Assembly (NCBI GenBank): GCA_020057115.1
Contig: JAGVGJ010000031.1
Location: forward strand, 1-43,052
Length of the DNA stretch: 43,052 nucleotides
Direction: 5' to 3'
Source of the DNA: Candidatus Omnitrophota bacterium
Lineage (GTDB): Bacteria > Omnitrophota > Gorgyraeia > 2-01-FULL-45-10
Both the position numbers and the translations under genes were made by a program. Positions 15,772-24,646 of this stretch are shown in pieces. The notes below the pieces were generated by a model. The model searched no databases. It had not been told where the DNA came from and was given only the letters and a program-made list of their open reading frames with translations. Numbering within the stretch: the first letter of the stretch is position 1; each line of letters opens with the position of its first letter.

Positions 15772-16652
15772 ATACCGGTTCTAAAAATATATGGCGGCTT
15801 ATATCCTCCGGCTGCCTTGATGCCTATTCCAATATGGCCATCGACGAGACGATCCTGGAAAGCTACCTGCATCTCGGAGGGCCGCCGACGCTCAGGATAT
15901 ACGGGTGGGATCCCCGGGCATTCTCATTTGGATGCTCCCAGGATCCCCGCGGTAATTTTAATATTGAAGAATGCCAAAGACAGGGGGTGGGGTATGTGCG
16001 CAGGATGACGGGCGGCGGCGTCCTGTTCCATTCCGGCGATATCTCTTACAGCATCGTCTCCTCCACTGCGGATATAGGCTGCGAAGGGTCTGTCGTCGGT
16101 TCATATAAGATCATATGCTCGTTCCTCATGGACATGTATAAAGGCCTCGGGCTCAAGGCAGGATTTGCCGGATCGGAAGGGAAAGCCGGACCTATCGCAA
16201 GGCCTCCAAAAGGCCCGGACCTGTGCATGGCTTCCAATGAAAAGTACGATATCCTTATAAACGGCAGGAAGTTGGGCGGCAATGCACAGATGCGTCGAGC
16301 TCGCGCGATCCTCCAGCATGGGTCTATACCTTTGAAGGATTCACTGGCTGCATCGAGGAAATTCGTGAAAGAGAAGTCCACGGTCGACAGGATCGACGCT
16401 ACATCTCTTGGCGAGGCGATAGGCCGCGAGATCAGCTACGAAGAAGCCGAGGCACGCCTTGTGGAGGCATTCGAGAGGACTTTTTATTGCCATTGCGAAG
16501 GAACAAAAATCCATCCGCCGCGAAATGACAGCGTAAATAACCTCACCGCCGAGGAGACGGAACTGTTCAAAGGCCTTTTAAAGAACAAATACGTTACGAG
16601 GGGCTGGAATATTGAAAGGATCGATGGTCGAAAGAAAGCCGTCGTGGCTTAA
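15753..16652 (+). CDS. LplA/LipM-family lipoyl/octanoyl transferase
   Basis: A 299-residue member of the biotin/lipoate protein ligase fold. The signature RRMTGGGVLFH (83-93) and the Lys-containing GRKLGGNAQ (171-179, K173) are clear, followed by ILQHGSIPL. C158 in DLCMAS lies where octanoyltransferases of the LipM type carry their catalytic Cys (C150 in B. subtilis). Because lipA follows directly, I favour octanoyl transfer from ACP to GcvH followed by sulfur insertion, rather than ATP-dependent scavenging of free lipoate. The length is LipM-like and no large C-terminal LplA domain is present. The alternative, a lipoate ligase, cannot be excluded from sequence. Confidence 0.85.
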   Translation: MDPSSINTGSKNIWRLISSGCLDAYSNMAIDETILESYLHLGGPPTLRIYGWDPRAFSFGCSQDPRGNFNIEECQRQGVGYVRRMTGGGVLFHSGDISYSIVSSTADIGCEGSVVGSYKIICSFLMDMYKGLGLKAGFAGSEGKAGPIARPPKGPDLCMASNEKYDILINGRKLGGNAQMRRARAILQHGSIPLKDSLAASRKFVKEKSTVDRIDATSLGEAIGREISYEEAEARLVEAFERTFYCHCEGTKIHPPRNDSVNNLTAEETELFKGLLKNKYVTRGWNIERIDGRKKAVVA

Positions 16653-17514
16653 CAAGAAGATAGATCTGGCCCATTGCCGCGAAGTAGGGGCTTTGATATC
16701 CGATCTTAAGCTTAATACCGTATGCCATAAAGCGCTATGCCCGAATATAGGCGAATGCTTCGTGAAGAAGCACGCGACATTCCTTATCCTCGGGAATCTC
16801 TGCACGAGGGGCTGCAAATTCTGCGGTGTAACAAAAAAGACGCCGCTGGCGGTCGATCTGCGCGAACCGGAGCGCGTGGCCGAAGCTGCAAGCCGACTCG
16901 GGCTCCGCCATATAGTCATAACTAGCGTCACGCGCGATGACCTGCCTGACGGAGGCGCAGAAGTATTTGCCAGGACTGTTCTGGCTATCCGCAATAGTAA
17001 TGGGGACAGGTCTGGGCATGTAGAATACACACGACAGACCTGTCCCCTAAAGATCGAGCTTCTCATTCCCGACCTCCAAGGTGACGCAGCCGCTTTAAAA
17101 ACTATTACAGACTCAAAACCCGATATCATCGGACATAATATCGAGACAGTGCCGTCATTATATAAAGAGGTCAGGCTCGGCGCGTCTTATGAGAGGTCGC
17201 TCGGCGTAATAAAGGCGATAAAAAAGCTTGCGCCTGAAATATATTCCAAGTCAGGCATAATGCTCGGCCTGGGCGAGAGGGAAGAGGAGGTTCTCCGGGT
17301 TTTTAAGGATCTGCGGTCTGTGGGCTGTGATTTTATAAGCATCGGCCAGTATCTCCGGCCGTCCAAAGAGCATTATCCCGTTAAAGAATATATAGACCCG
17401 GAAAAGTTCGAATATTATAAAGAGAAGGCGCTTGAGGCAGGTTTTAAGTTCTGCGCGAGCGGCCCGTATGTCAGAAGCTCATACCTGGCGTCAGAATACT
17501 TGGAGCGATTTTAA
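16624..17514 (+). CDS. lipA: Lipoyl synthase (radical SAM), with a palindrome-encoded insert
   Basis: A 296-residue enzyme that inserts two sulfurs into the protein-bound octanoyl chain. The auxiliary cluster Cys are C34, C39 and C45 (CHKALCPNIGEC). The radical-SAM Cys are C60, C64 and C67 (CTRGCKFC). The C-terminal RSSY motif is present. The oddity is residues 127-142 between AIRNSN and KIELLIPD: they are absent from ordinary LipA and are encoded by a palindromic element (17002-17047) that keeps the reading frame. The insert lies in a loop between core elements, so function may survive. The ATG at 16624 is chosen over an in-frame TTG at 16612. It is the last gene of the gcv-lip operon. Confidence 0.93.
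   Translation: MVERKPSWLNKKIDLAHCREVGALISDLKLNTVCHKALCPNIGECFVKKHATFLILGNLCTRGCKFCGVTKKTPLAVDLREPERVAEAASRLGLRHIVITSVTRDDLPDGGAEVFARTVLAIRNSNGDRSGHVEYTRQTCPLKIELLIPDLQGDAAALKTITDSKPDIIGHNIETVPSLYKEVRLGASYERSLGVIKAIKKLAPEIYSKSGIMLGLGEREEEVLRVFKDLRSVGCDFISIGQYLRPSKEHYPVKEYIDPEKFEYYKEKALEAGFKFCASGPYVRSSYLASEYLERF
17002..17047. repeat. Palindromic element inserted in frame within lipA
   Basis: GGGGACAGGTCTG (17002-17014) and CAGACCTGTCCCC (17035-17047) are perfect 13-bp inverted arms around a 20-nt loop. TAA trinucleotides flank it at 16998-17000 and 17048-17050, a possible target duplication. The arms resemble REP-like palindromes with GGGGACAG...CTGTCCCC ends that are dispersed in some genomes and linked to Y1 (RAYT) transposases. 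I see no second copy in this window. Confidence 0.75.
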
Positions 17515-17520
17515 AGCACC

Positions 17521-17549
17521 TTGTTATTTTGATATAATTATAGTATTAT
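17521..17549 (+). promoter_or_regulatory. Probable promoter of the efflux operon
   Basis: TTGTTA (17521-17526), 17 nt, TATTAT (17544-17549), giving a leader of about 43 nt before the ATG at 17599. An additional TATAAT at 17533-17538 has no -35 partner except a weak extended TG. Confidence 0.5.
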
Positions 17550-17598
17550 ATACCCAACTATTTATTACTAACTCATCTATAATATCGGAGAATTTCGG

Positions 17599-19074
17599 AT
17601 GACAAAATATATCCGCAGTCCGCTCCTCACGGTCCTTTCCGGCGTATTTACGCAACTCTTCATCGTTTCGTCAGTATTTGCCGCGCTTTCTGCTCCATCA
17701 ACTTCCGAGGACATCTGGCAGACCCCGAAGTGGGAGAGGTCTAATAAAAAAGAGGATGTCGTATGGAAGGACATAAGGGCGCGCAAGGTCGATGCGGAAA
17801 AGTACCTCACGATGTTCGACCTCGTCGATATAGCGCTACTCCACAGCCCAAAGACCAGGCAGGCATGGGAAACGGCGCGCGAGAGGTGGGCGAACAAGAT
17901 GAATGTGGACGGCATATGGTATCCGCAGGCTACAGTCACATACGGCGCCCAACAGACCAAGTATGTGCAGAATACGAAGCTCAATGACCTGAACCAGGTG
18001 CAGTTCGGCCCGGCCGGCGAGATCACATACCTATTGTTCGATTTCGGAGGCCGTGACGCCAAGTCAAGAGGCGCCTTCTATGACCTCTTGCAAGCCAACT
18101 TCCTTTTCAATAAATCGGTCCAGGACCTGCTTCTCGACGTAGCCAATGCTTATTACAATCTTTACGCGGCACAGGCGGCGGTCGTGGCCGCAAAGGCGGA
18201 TGTGGACAATTCAGGCGTAGGCCTTGACTCTGCCAACAAGAGGTATGCGGCGGGGCTCGTATCAAAACTCGACGTTCTCCAAGCAGAATCGAATTATTTC
18301 AGCTATGTCTATGTTCTTGAGAATGCCAAAGGGCAGGTCAAGACGGCAAAAGGCGTCCTTGCCCAGACAGTCGGGCTTCCGGCCGATGCAAAGTTCAGGA
18401 TATCCGCGCCCAAGAAACAGGTGCCCACTAATATTAACGGCGAGGATATTTCCGAGATGATAAACGATGCCATGAAGGCAAGGCCCGATATAGCTGCGGC
18501 AAGGGCTTCGGTAAAGTCAAAAGAGCAGTCTGTCAAAATAGCCGACGCCGGCCTACTTCCGTCGATAAATTTCCAGACGACAACCGACCAGAACGGTTAT
18601 TACTATTACGGGGCCAGCAAGGCCTGGGGGGATGACTATCAGTTCGTGGCTTTTAATGTAGCTCTTTCATGGGATATCTTCGACGGCTTCTCTAACTTTG
18701 CCAAGAAGCGCCAGGCCCAGGCTAGTCTCGCCCTTGAAAAGGCAAGGCTATACCAGGCGGAGCTTGCCGCCGCAAGCGATGTCTGGGCGAAATATTTTAC
18801 ATACAGGGCCAGCATCAAGAAACTGAAGGCTTCGAAGGCATTCTTCAATTCAGCAAAAGGCTCTTATGATCTGGCCTTGGAAGGATATTCGGCCGGAATA
18901 AAGAGCATACTTGACCTGACGCAGGCAGAGTCCGACCTTTCGGACGCGCGCTCAAAACTTATACAGTCGGAGAGGGACCTCTTCAGTTCCTTCGTCCAAC
19001 TCATCCATGCGGTAGGCTACCTTACTCCTTCCGATTCAAGGGAAGCTGTAAAGACATGGCAGACCAAACCATAG
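17599..19074 (+). CDS. TolC-family outer membrane efflux protein
   Basis: A 491-residue outer-membrane channel subunit. An N-terminal signal peptide (about 1-29, ending near VFA-AL) is followed by two repeats of the OEP fold: long coiled-coil helices (DVANAYYNLYAAQAAVVAAKADVDNSGVGLDSANKRYAAGLVSKLDVLQAESN, cited in part) and a second set near 370-460 ending ILDLTQAESDLSDARSKLIQSERDLF. Beta-strand segments such as GLLPSINFQTTTDQNGYYYYG form the barrel. With the adaptor and RND pump encoded 10 nt and 1.2 kb downstream it forms a tripartite exporter. GGAG at 17587 sets the start. Confidence 0.93.
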   Translation: MTKYIRSPLLTVLSGVFTQLFIVSSVFAALSAPSTSEDIWQTPKWERSNKKEDVVWKDIRARKVDAEKYLTMFDLVDIALLHSPKTRQAWETARERWANKMNVDGIWYPQATVTYGAQQTKYVQNTKLNDLNQVQFGPAGEITYLLFDFGGRDAKSRGAFYDLLQANFLFNKSVQDLLLDVANAYYNLYAAQAAVVAAKADVDNSGVGLDSANKRYAAGLVSKLDVLQAESNYFSYVYVLENAKGQVKTAKGVLAQTVGLPADAKFRISAPKKQVPTNINGEDISEMINDAMKARPDIAAARASVKSKEQSVKIADAGLLPSINFQTTTDQNGYYYYGASKAWGDDYQFVAFNVALSWDIFDGFSNFAKKRQAQASLALEKARLYQAELAAASDVWAKYFTYRASIKKLKASKAFFNSAKGSYDLALEGYSAGIKSILDLTQAESDLSDARSKLIQSERDLFSSFVQLIHAVGYLTPSDSREAVKTWQTKP

Positions 19075-19084
19075 GGGCCAGGAT

Positions 19085-20275
19085 ATGAATATCGATAAGA
19101 TCAAAAAAATGATCATGCCTTTTGTTACCGACGCAGGCAAGCGGAACAAACTATTGTTCGTCATCGCCGGCATATTTGCGCTATTTATCATAAAGGAGAT
19201 CGTCTTTAAAAAACACGCGCCTCAGATGCCGCCCAAGCCCGTGCAGACAGCGGTGGCTTACACAAAGGACGCACCGGTCTATATAGAATCTTTCGGTTCT
19301 ATATTTCCTCCGGAAGACGTAAATATAAAGAGCCAGGTCGAGGGTGAGATAAAAGAGGTGCACTTTAAGGACGGACAGGATGTGAAGAAGGGGGATCCTC
19401 TATTCACGATAGATCCAAGCACTTACCAGGCGCAGCTCGCCAAAACGAAAGCTCAGATCGTCCAGGACCAGGCCGAATTAAACCTTAAGCGGACTACCCT
19501 CGAGAGGAACAAGAAACTTCTTACCGATAAACTCATATCGCAGCAACAGTATGACCAGTACCAGACCGACGTAGACTCCTCAACAGCGAAACTTGTCCTT
19601 GACCAGGCGAGCGCGGAGCTGGCCAATATAAACCTCGGTTATTGTCACATAACATCACCGATAGACGGAAGAGCGGGTAAGCGCATGGTCGATCCCGGTA
19701 ACATAGTTTCTGCAAATACAGGGCCGACGCTTGTTAATATAAAGACCATCGATCCCATGCACCTTGACTTCACGATACCTGAAAGGGATCTGCCCAGGGT
19801 CAGGCAGGCGATGGATGCCGGAATGCTTAAGGTTGCCTTCACCGTGCAAGGCGATGACAAAAACTCATTCGAAGGGGATATTATATTCCTGGATAATACG
19901 GTCGATAATTCTACAGGTACCGTAATGATGCGCGCCAAGTGCGACAATGCAAAGCGTATGCTCTGGGCAGGACAATTTGCAAATATCCATCTGATATTGA
20001 ATATCGAGAAGGATGCCGTGCTTGTACCATATCCGGCTGTGCAGATAGGGCAGGCTGGACAATACGTATTTGTGGTAGGCGCCGATAATAAGGTGGAGCT
20101 TAAACAGGTATCCATAGGCAACAGGCAGGGCGACGATATAGTGATAAGAAAGGGCCTCTCTAAGGGAGAGAGGGTCGTAACAGTCGGTCATTTAGGATTA
20201 AGCCCCGGCGCTAAAGTCGAAGACCTGACCGCGGAGCAACAGACCAAAGACCAAGGACCAAAGACCAAAAAATGA
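19085..20275 (+). CDS. RND periplasmic adaptor (HlyD/AcrA family)
   Basis: A 396-residue membrane-fusion protein. One N-terminal transmembrane segment lies at about 22-40. The lipoyl-like halves flank a helical hairpin (IKSQVEGEIKEVHFKDGQDVKKGDPLFTID and ITSPIDGRAGKRMVDPGNIVS), followed by the beta-barrel and membrane-proximal domains. The pattern is closest to MdtA-type adaptors. The last residues (QQTKDQGPKTKK) are encoded by four imperfect 7-bp tandem repeats and look like a non-conserved tail. The stop overlaps the ATG of the RND gene (ATGA), so the two are coupled. Confidence 0.93.
   Translation: MNIDKIKKMIMPFVTDAGKRNKLLFVIAGIFALFIIKEIVFKKHAPQMPPKPVQTAVAYTKDAPVYIESFGSIFPPEDVNIKSQVEGEIKEVHFKDGQDVKKGDPLFTIDPSTYQAQLAKTKAQIVQDQAELNLKRTTLERNKKLLTDKLISQQQYDQYQTDVDSSTAKLVLDQASAELANINLGYCHITSPIDGRAGKRMVDPGNIVSANTGPTLVNIKTIDPMHLDFTIPERDLPRVRQAMDAGMLKVAFTVQGDDKNSFEGDIIFLDNTVDNSTGTVMMRAKCDNAKRMLWAGQFANIHLILNIEKDAVLVPYPAVQIGQAGQYVFVVGADNKVELKQVSIGNRQGDDIVIRKGLSKGERVVTVGHLGLSPGAKVEDLTAEQQTKDQGPKTKK
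20241..20268. repeat. Heptanucleotide tandem repeat, 4 copies
   Basis: Four imperfect copies of AGACCAA (AGACCAA, AGACCAA, GGACCAA, AGACCAA) encode the extreme C-terminus of the RND adaptor, a few bases before the RND start codon. Because 7 is not a multiple of 3, a gain or loss of one copy would change the adaptor's C-terminus and move its stop relative to the next gene. Confidence 0.8.
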
Positions 20276-23200
20276 GTTTTTCTGAAGTTTTTATAAGAAG
20301 ACCGATCATGACAGTGCTTGTCACAGTCGTGGTTTCCATATTCGGTATTGTTATGTACCTCGAGCTGCCGATAAGCGACCTGCCGGTTGTCGATTCGCCT
20401 GTTATAACGGTTACCGTAGCTTATCCCGGCGCTAGTCCCGCGACTATGGCATCCACCGTAGCCTCTCCGCTAGAGAATGAATTCACCCAGATACAGGGCC
20501 TCCGGAGCATAATATCCAGTAATACTGAAGGCCAGTCGCAGATAATGCTCACCTTCGACGTAAACCGCTCTGTTGACCTGGCTGCGCCGGATGTCCAGGC
20601 TGCTATTACGCGCGCCTCCGCGAATCTTCCTACGGATCTGCCCGCTCCTCCAACGTATACAAAGACCAACCCGAGCGATACTCCTATAATGTATCTTGCA
20701 GTGACATCCGATACTCTTACGCCCGGCCAGCTCTATGATTATGGGAATAAGACTATAGGCCAGCGGATGTCGATGATATATGGAGTCTCCCAGGTTCAGG
20801 TATGGGGCGCAAAGACAGCCATACGGGTGCAGGTCGACCCTAAGAAACTTGCTGCATTCAAGATAGGCTTAAGCGAGATATCCCAGGCGATAACCAATGG
20901 TACTGTGACGATTCCCGGCGGAAGCTTAAATGGAAAATTCAGGACATTCACCATAGAGCCGGAAGGGCAGCTCCTTAAGGCGAAGGATTTCGAGAGCCTT
21001 ATAGTCACGTACCGAAATAATGCTCCGATAAGGCTCAAAGATATCGGCACCTGCATCGACAGCATGCAGGTCGACGTGACCAATGTCATGTACGGTAACA
21101 CCGAAGAGAAGATGATGCGCCCTGGCGCTGTCATTGTAGCCATATCGCGGGCCATAGGCTCAAATACGGTTGGACTCGCCAAGAATATCAAAGATACTGT
21201 AGCCACGCTGAAAAAAGAGATACCCTCGTCAGTGCATCTGGAGATCTTCTACGATAAGTCGGTTTCCATCGTGGAATCGATCGATGACGTCAAGACGACG
21301 ATATTCATAGCATTGTTCCTCGTAATACTTGTAATATATCTTTTTCTGGGCAGTTTCACGGACACCTTAATACCGGCTATCACGCTGCCCCTATCGCTCC
21401 TGGCCACGTTCATAGCTATGGCTGCGATGAAGTTCTCGCTCGATAACCTCTCGCTCATGGGAATAATTCTCGCAATAGGGTTTGTTGTCGATGATGCCAT
21501 AGTCGTCCTTGAAAATACCGTCAGGCTTATCGAAGAGGGGATGAAGCCTTTTGACGCGGCGATAAAGAGCGCAAATGAAATAGGCTTTACGATCGTATCC
21601 ATGACGCTGTCCCTGGGCATAATATTCGTGCCGCTGGTCTTCATGAGCGGCGTAATAGGCGCGATATTCAGAGAATTTTCCATCACCGTAATACTCACCA
21701 TATTCTGTTCAGGCATTATAGCGCTCACCTTAAGCCCCATGATGTGCGCGCGCATGCTGAAGGCCCGCGGAGAAGCCGTGAAGAAGACGAAGGTCCAGAT
21801 CTTCATGGATAACCTTATGGGGAAGGTTATAAAGAGTTACGGCGTTCTTCTTATGGATACGCTAAAAAAACCGCTCACCACGGTAATATGGTGGACGATA
21901 TGCCTGGTTGGCACGGCGCTTCTTTTCGCGGTCCTACCTAAGTCATTTCTTCCGGAGGGTGATTCCGGCGCAATAATCGGGCAGATGATGATGCCGCTCG
22001 GTACTTCTACGACGCAGATAAGGACGTTCCAGGATAAGATAAACAAGGTCTGCATGGAAGATCCCAATATTGAGAGGATCATCACAGTTACCGGCACACA
22101 GCCCGGCGCGGACCAATCGACCGGGCCGGTCGTCTTGGTGTTGAAGGAGAAGAATAAACGTAAGTCCATGCAGCAGGTAGTGAAAATATTGCGCGCCAAG
22201 TTCCACAAGTTGCCCGACGGGCTTGTCTTCCTGAAACCTATACCCACGCTTTCACTCTCCGTAGGCGGCGAATCTACGGCCCAGGGAAGCAAGTACTCGT
22301 ACATGATGAATGCGGCTGACCGCGACTCACTTTATAGTGCGGCGATCGAACTCGAAAGACAGCTTCGCGCTACAAAGGGTTTTACGGATATTCAGAATAG
22401 CGTAAGGCTTGATATGCCGCAGCTATCGGTCAACCTATATCGTGACAGGGCATCAACCCTCGGCATAACAGCAGGTGAGATAGAGACAGCCCTTGCTCTT
22501 GCATATGCCGGCGGCAAGGTCACGATCTATAAGACCGATATAGACCAGTATGAGATAATCATGGAGCTTGAGAAGAAATACCAGGACTCACCCGATGACC
22601 TTGACCAGATATATCTCCATTCTTCCCTGACGGATGGCCTTGTTCCGTTCGGGGTCATCGCAGATTGGAGACAGACCGTAGGGCCCCAGAATGTGCCCCA
22701 CTATAACCAGCTCAATTCAGCCACTATCTCTTTCAACGTAGATCCGTCCATGGCGCTTGGCACCGCTACGGATATCGTCGAAAAGACGGCCAACAGGCTT
22801 CTTCCCGCCGGATCTACCGGCAGCCTCCAGGGCGAGGCCGAGCAGTTCCAGGATGCCATAGCCTCCCTCGGGATACTCATAATGGTCGCCATATTCCTGA
22901 AATATATAGTCCTCGGCATACTTTACGAAAGTTATGTCCATCCGATCACCGTACTGACGACATTACCTGTTGCGACTCTCGGAGGACTTGCGACTCTCTT
23001 CATATTCCGTTCCGAGCTTTCGATGTATGCGTATATAGGCATATTCCTGCTCCTTGGCATAGTGGCGAAGAACGGGATCATGATGGTAGACTTCGCGAAC
23101 CAGATATTGTCGGAAGGAAAGAAGTCGAGCCTTGAGGCGATACATGAGGCGTGCACAATAAGATTTAGGCCGATCCTCATGACGGGACTCGCCGCGATCA

Positions 23201-23415
23201 TGGGGGCCATGCCGATAGCGCTCGGTTACGGCGCAGACGGTTCGTCGAGGATACCTTTGGGGCTGGTGATCGTGGGAGGGTTGATATTCTCCCAGGTCAT
23301 AACGCTCTTCGTTACGCCCGGCATATTCCTTTACATGCAGACGCTCCAGGAGAAGTATCTGGACAGATTCGAACTTACACGCGCGGCTTCGTCGCGCAAG
23401 AGCAAAGAAAGATAG
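20272..23415 (+). CDS. RND-family efflux transporter, inner-membrane pump (HAE1-like)
   Basis: A 1047-residue proton-driven pump with the usual 12 transmembrane segments and two large periplasmic loops. The proton-relay Asp pair D407/D408 (GFVVDDAIVVLEN) and the TM10 Lys K933 (GIVAKNGIMMVDF) match AcrB positions D407, D408 and K940. The N-terminus FSEVFIRRPIMTVL is typical of MdtB/MdtC-type pumps. Substrate cannot be read from sequence. A charged tail (AASSRKSKER) follows TM12. The gene overlaps the adaptor gene by 4 nt, and the next gene starts 17 nt downstream. Confidence 0.96.
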   Translation: MSFSEVFIRRPIMTVLVTVVVSIFGIVMYLELPISDLPVVDSPVITVTVAYPGASPATMASTVASPLENEFTQIQGLRSIISSNTEGQSQIMLTFDVNRSVDLAAPDVQAAITRASANLPTDLPAPPTYTKTNPSDTPIMYLAVTSDTLTPGQLYDYGNKTIGQRMSMIYGVSQVQVWGAKTAIRVQVDPKKLAAFKIGLSEISQAITNGTVTIPGGSLNGKFRTFTIEPEGQLLKAKDFESLIVTYRNNAPIRLKDIGTCIDSMQVDVTNVMYGNTEEKMMRPGAVIVAISRAIGSNTVGLAKNIKDTVATLKKEIPSSVHLEIFYDKSVSIVESIDDVKTTIFIALFLVILVIYLFLGSFTDTLIPAITLPLSLLATFIAMAAMKFSLDNLSLMGIILAIGFVVDDAIVVLENTVRLIEEGMKPFDAAIKSANEIGFTIVSMTLSLGIIFVPLVFMSGVIGAIFREFSITVILTIFCSGIIALTLSPMMCARMLKARGEAVKKTKVQIFMDNLMGKVIKSYGVLLMDTLKKPLTTVIWWTICLVGTALLFAVLPKSFLPEGDSGAIIGQMMMPLGTSTTQIRTFQDKINKVCMEDPNIERIITVTGTQPGADQSTGPVVLVLKEKNKRKSMQQVVKILRAKFHKLPDGLVFLKPIPTLSLSVGGESTAQGSKYSYMMNAADRDSLYSAAIELERQLRATKGFTDIQNSVRLDMPQLSVNLYRDRASTLGITAGEIETALALAYAGGKVTIYKTDIDQYEIIMELEKKYQDSPDDLDQIYLHSSLTDGLVPFGVIADWRQTVGPQNVPHYNQLNSATISFNVDPSMALGTATDIVEKTANRLLPAGSTGSLQGEAEQFQDAIASLGILIMVAIFLKYIVLGILYESYVHPITVLTTLPVATLGGLATLFIFRSELSMYAYIGIFLLLGIVAKNGIMMVDFANQILSEGKKSSLEAIHEACTIRFRPILMTGLAAIMGAMPIALGYGADGSSRIPLGLVIVGGLIFSQVITLFVTPGIFLYMQTLQEKYLDRFELTRAASSRKSKER

Positions 23416-23432
23416 CCAATAGGAGGCGCGCA

Positions 23433-23807
23433 ATGAGAAAAATAATATTTTCCGTATCTTTGGTCATATCGATAGCGCTTGTCTTTGCAGTCCCGTGCCA
23501 TGCGAAGGAGATGAAGGATAATGCAGGCACAAAACTTGCCAGGGGCATCATAAATATAATGATGGCGCCGGTAGAATTTGTGAAGGGTATGACAACAGAG
23601 CCTTACGATAAAGGGGCTGCATATGACCTTCCGGTCGGGATAGGAAAAGGATTCTCGAACATGAGCAAGAGGTTCGGCGCAGGCGTGTACGATGTGGTGA
23701 CATTCCCGATTCCGGTTCCGAAAGGTTATGCGCCGGTGCTCAAAGAGGATAAGAATGAAGAAATAAAAGAAGAAGCCAAGAAAGAAGTGCCGGAAGAGAA
23801 AAAATGA
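23433..23807 (+). CDS. Small exported protein, TIGR04073-like (exosortase-associated type)
   Basis: A 124-residue protein with a signal peptide ending near CHA-KE (about residue 24). The mature part matches my memory of TIGR04073: KLARGIINIMMAPVEFVKG near the start, GIGKGF in the middle and AGVYDVVTFPIPVPKGYAPVL near the end. The C-terminal 20 residues are Lys/Glu-rich. The family is named for co-occurrence with exosortase systems but has no proven function, and no exosortase is in this window. AGGAGG upstream supports the start; the stop overlaps the next ATG by 4 nt. Confidence 0.75.
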   Translation: MRKIIFSVSLVISIALVFAVPCHAKEMKDNAGTKLARGIINIMMAPVEFVKGMTTEPYDKGAAYDLPVGIGKGFSNMSKRFGAGVYDVVTFPIPVPKGYAPVLKEDKNEEIKEEAKKEVPEEKK

Positions 23808-24646
23808 TCAATCTTTTAATAGCTGGTTTTACAGGAGCGGCCCTCGCGGTTATAGGGGCCGCATTCTATAATCATCATATGTATCAGCTGGGGCGCAGGG
23901 CGGACCTTACCATGGACGTGGTATCCTGGATCGATGACATATACGACCGCCTTATAACTATCCACGCCCAGCGCGAAGCGACTTTCACGGGCGCGAAGTT
24001 CGGGCTTTCCAACGACGAGTACAGGCAGGTGGTGAAAGAGACCAAGGCGATGCTCCTGGCTTCCAAGACGCACGCCAAAGTGGCGCTCGTCTACGGAGAG
24101 GGGCGCGAGCTCGATAAGTTCGATACGCTCAAAGAGGAGTTCGTGAGCATAGCCGAGCTTCTCCTGCAGGCGGATAAAGATACGTGGGAAGAGGCAAATA
24201 AGCAGATAAATTATAAGTTTTCCAAGATAATCGAGCCCCTTATGAATTCCACCGAAAGGAACTTTCTTCTCGGGTCGAAGAGCGAAGCGATAGCCGCGGA
24301 TTTTATAAAGAAGAACCTGCCGGCGCTTTATCTTCCCGCGCAGGACGGGAAGGGGATCGTGGTAAGGAGTCCTAAAGACGAGCCTCGTCCCGGCATAGGG
24401 AGATTCGTGGCAAGCCAGGCGCAAAAATTCTGGGAGGCATTTTTATTGCTTATAAGGGTTTTAATAATAATAGCGATCATAGGTTTTATAGCTTGGATCT
24501 ATCGCGGTAAGCCGGATCTCTATAAGGCTTATCGGGATGCGATGAACCCTCCGGCCCAGACAGAGCCGGGGCCAAGCTTTGAGTCGTATCTGCCTTCACC
24601 GGACGATCACTGGCCGGACCGGACGAACCAGCAAGATGATATCTAA
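23804..24646 (+). CDS. Bitopic membrane protein of unknown function
   Basis: I do not recognise a family. The 280 residues show an N-terminal membrane segment (about 3-20), a long helical domain of about 190 residues rich in Lys, Glu and Ala, and a second membrane segment at about 212-233 (FLLLIRVLIIIAIIGFIAWIY), with a Pro-rich tail of about 45 residues after it. Both membrane crossings suggest a helical domain on one side of the inner membrane. It is coupled by ATGA to the TIGR04073-like gene and ends directly at the ATG of the serine hydrolase gene, so it belongs to the efflux operon. Confidence 0.75.
   Translation: MINLLIAGFTGAALAVIGAAFYNHHMYQLGRRADLTMDVVSWIDDIYDRLITIHAQREATFTGAKFGLSNDEYRQVVKETKAMLLASKTHAKVALVYGEGRELDKFDTLKEEFVSIAELLLQADKDTWEEANKQINYKFSKIIEPLMNSTERNFLLGSKSEAIAADFIKKNLPALYLPAQDGKGIVVRSPKDEPRPGIGRFVASQAQKFWEAFLLLIRVLIIIAIIGFIAWIYRGKPDLYKAYRDAMNPPAQTEPGPSFESYLPSPDDHWPDRTNQQDDI

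Noticed and set aside
21249-21806. Long minus-strand ORFs opposite the RND pump and other large genes
   Set aside because: They are antisense shadows of well-conserved genes, without ribosome-binding sites or recognisable domains.
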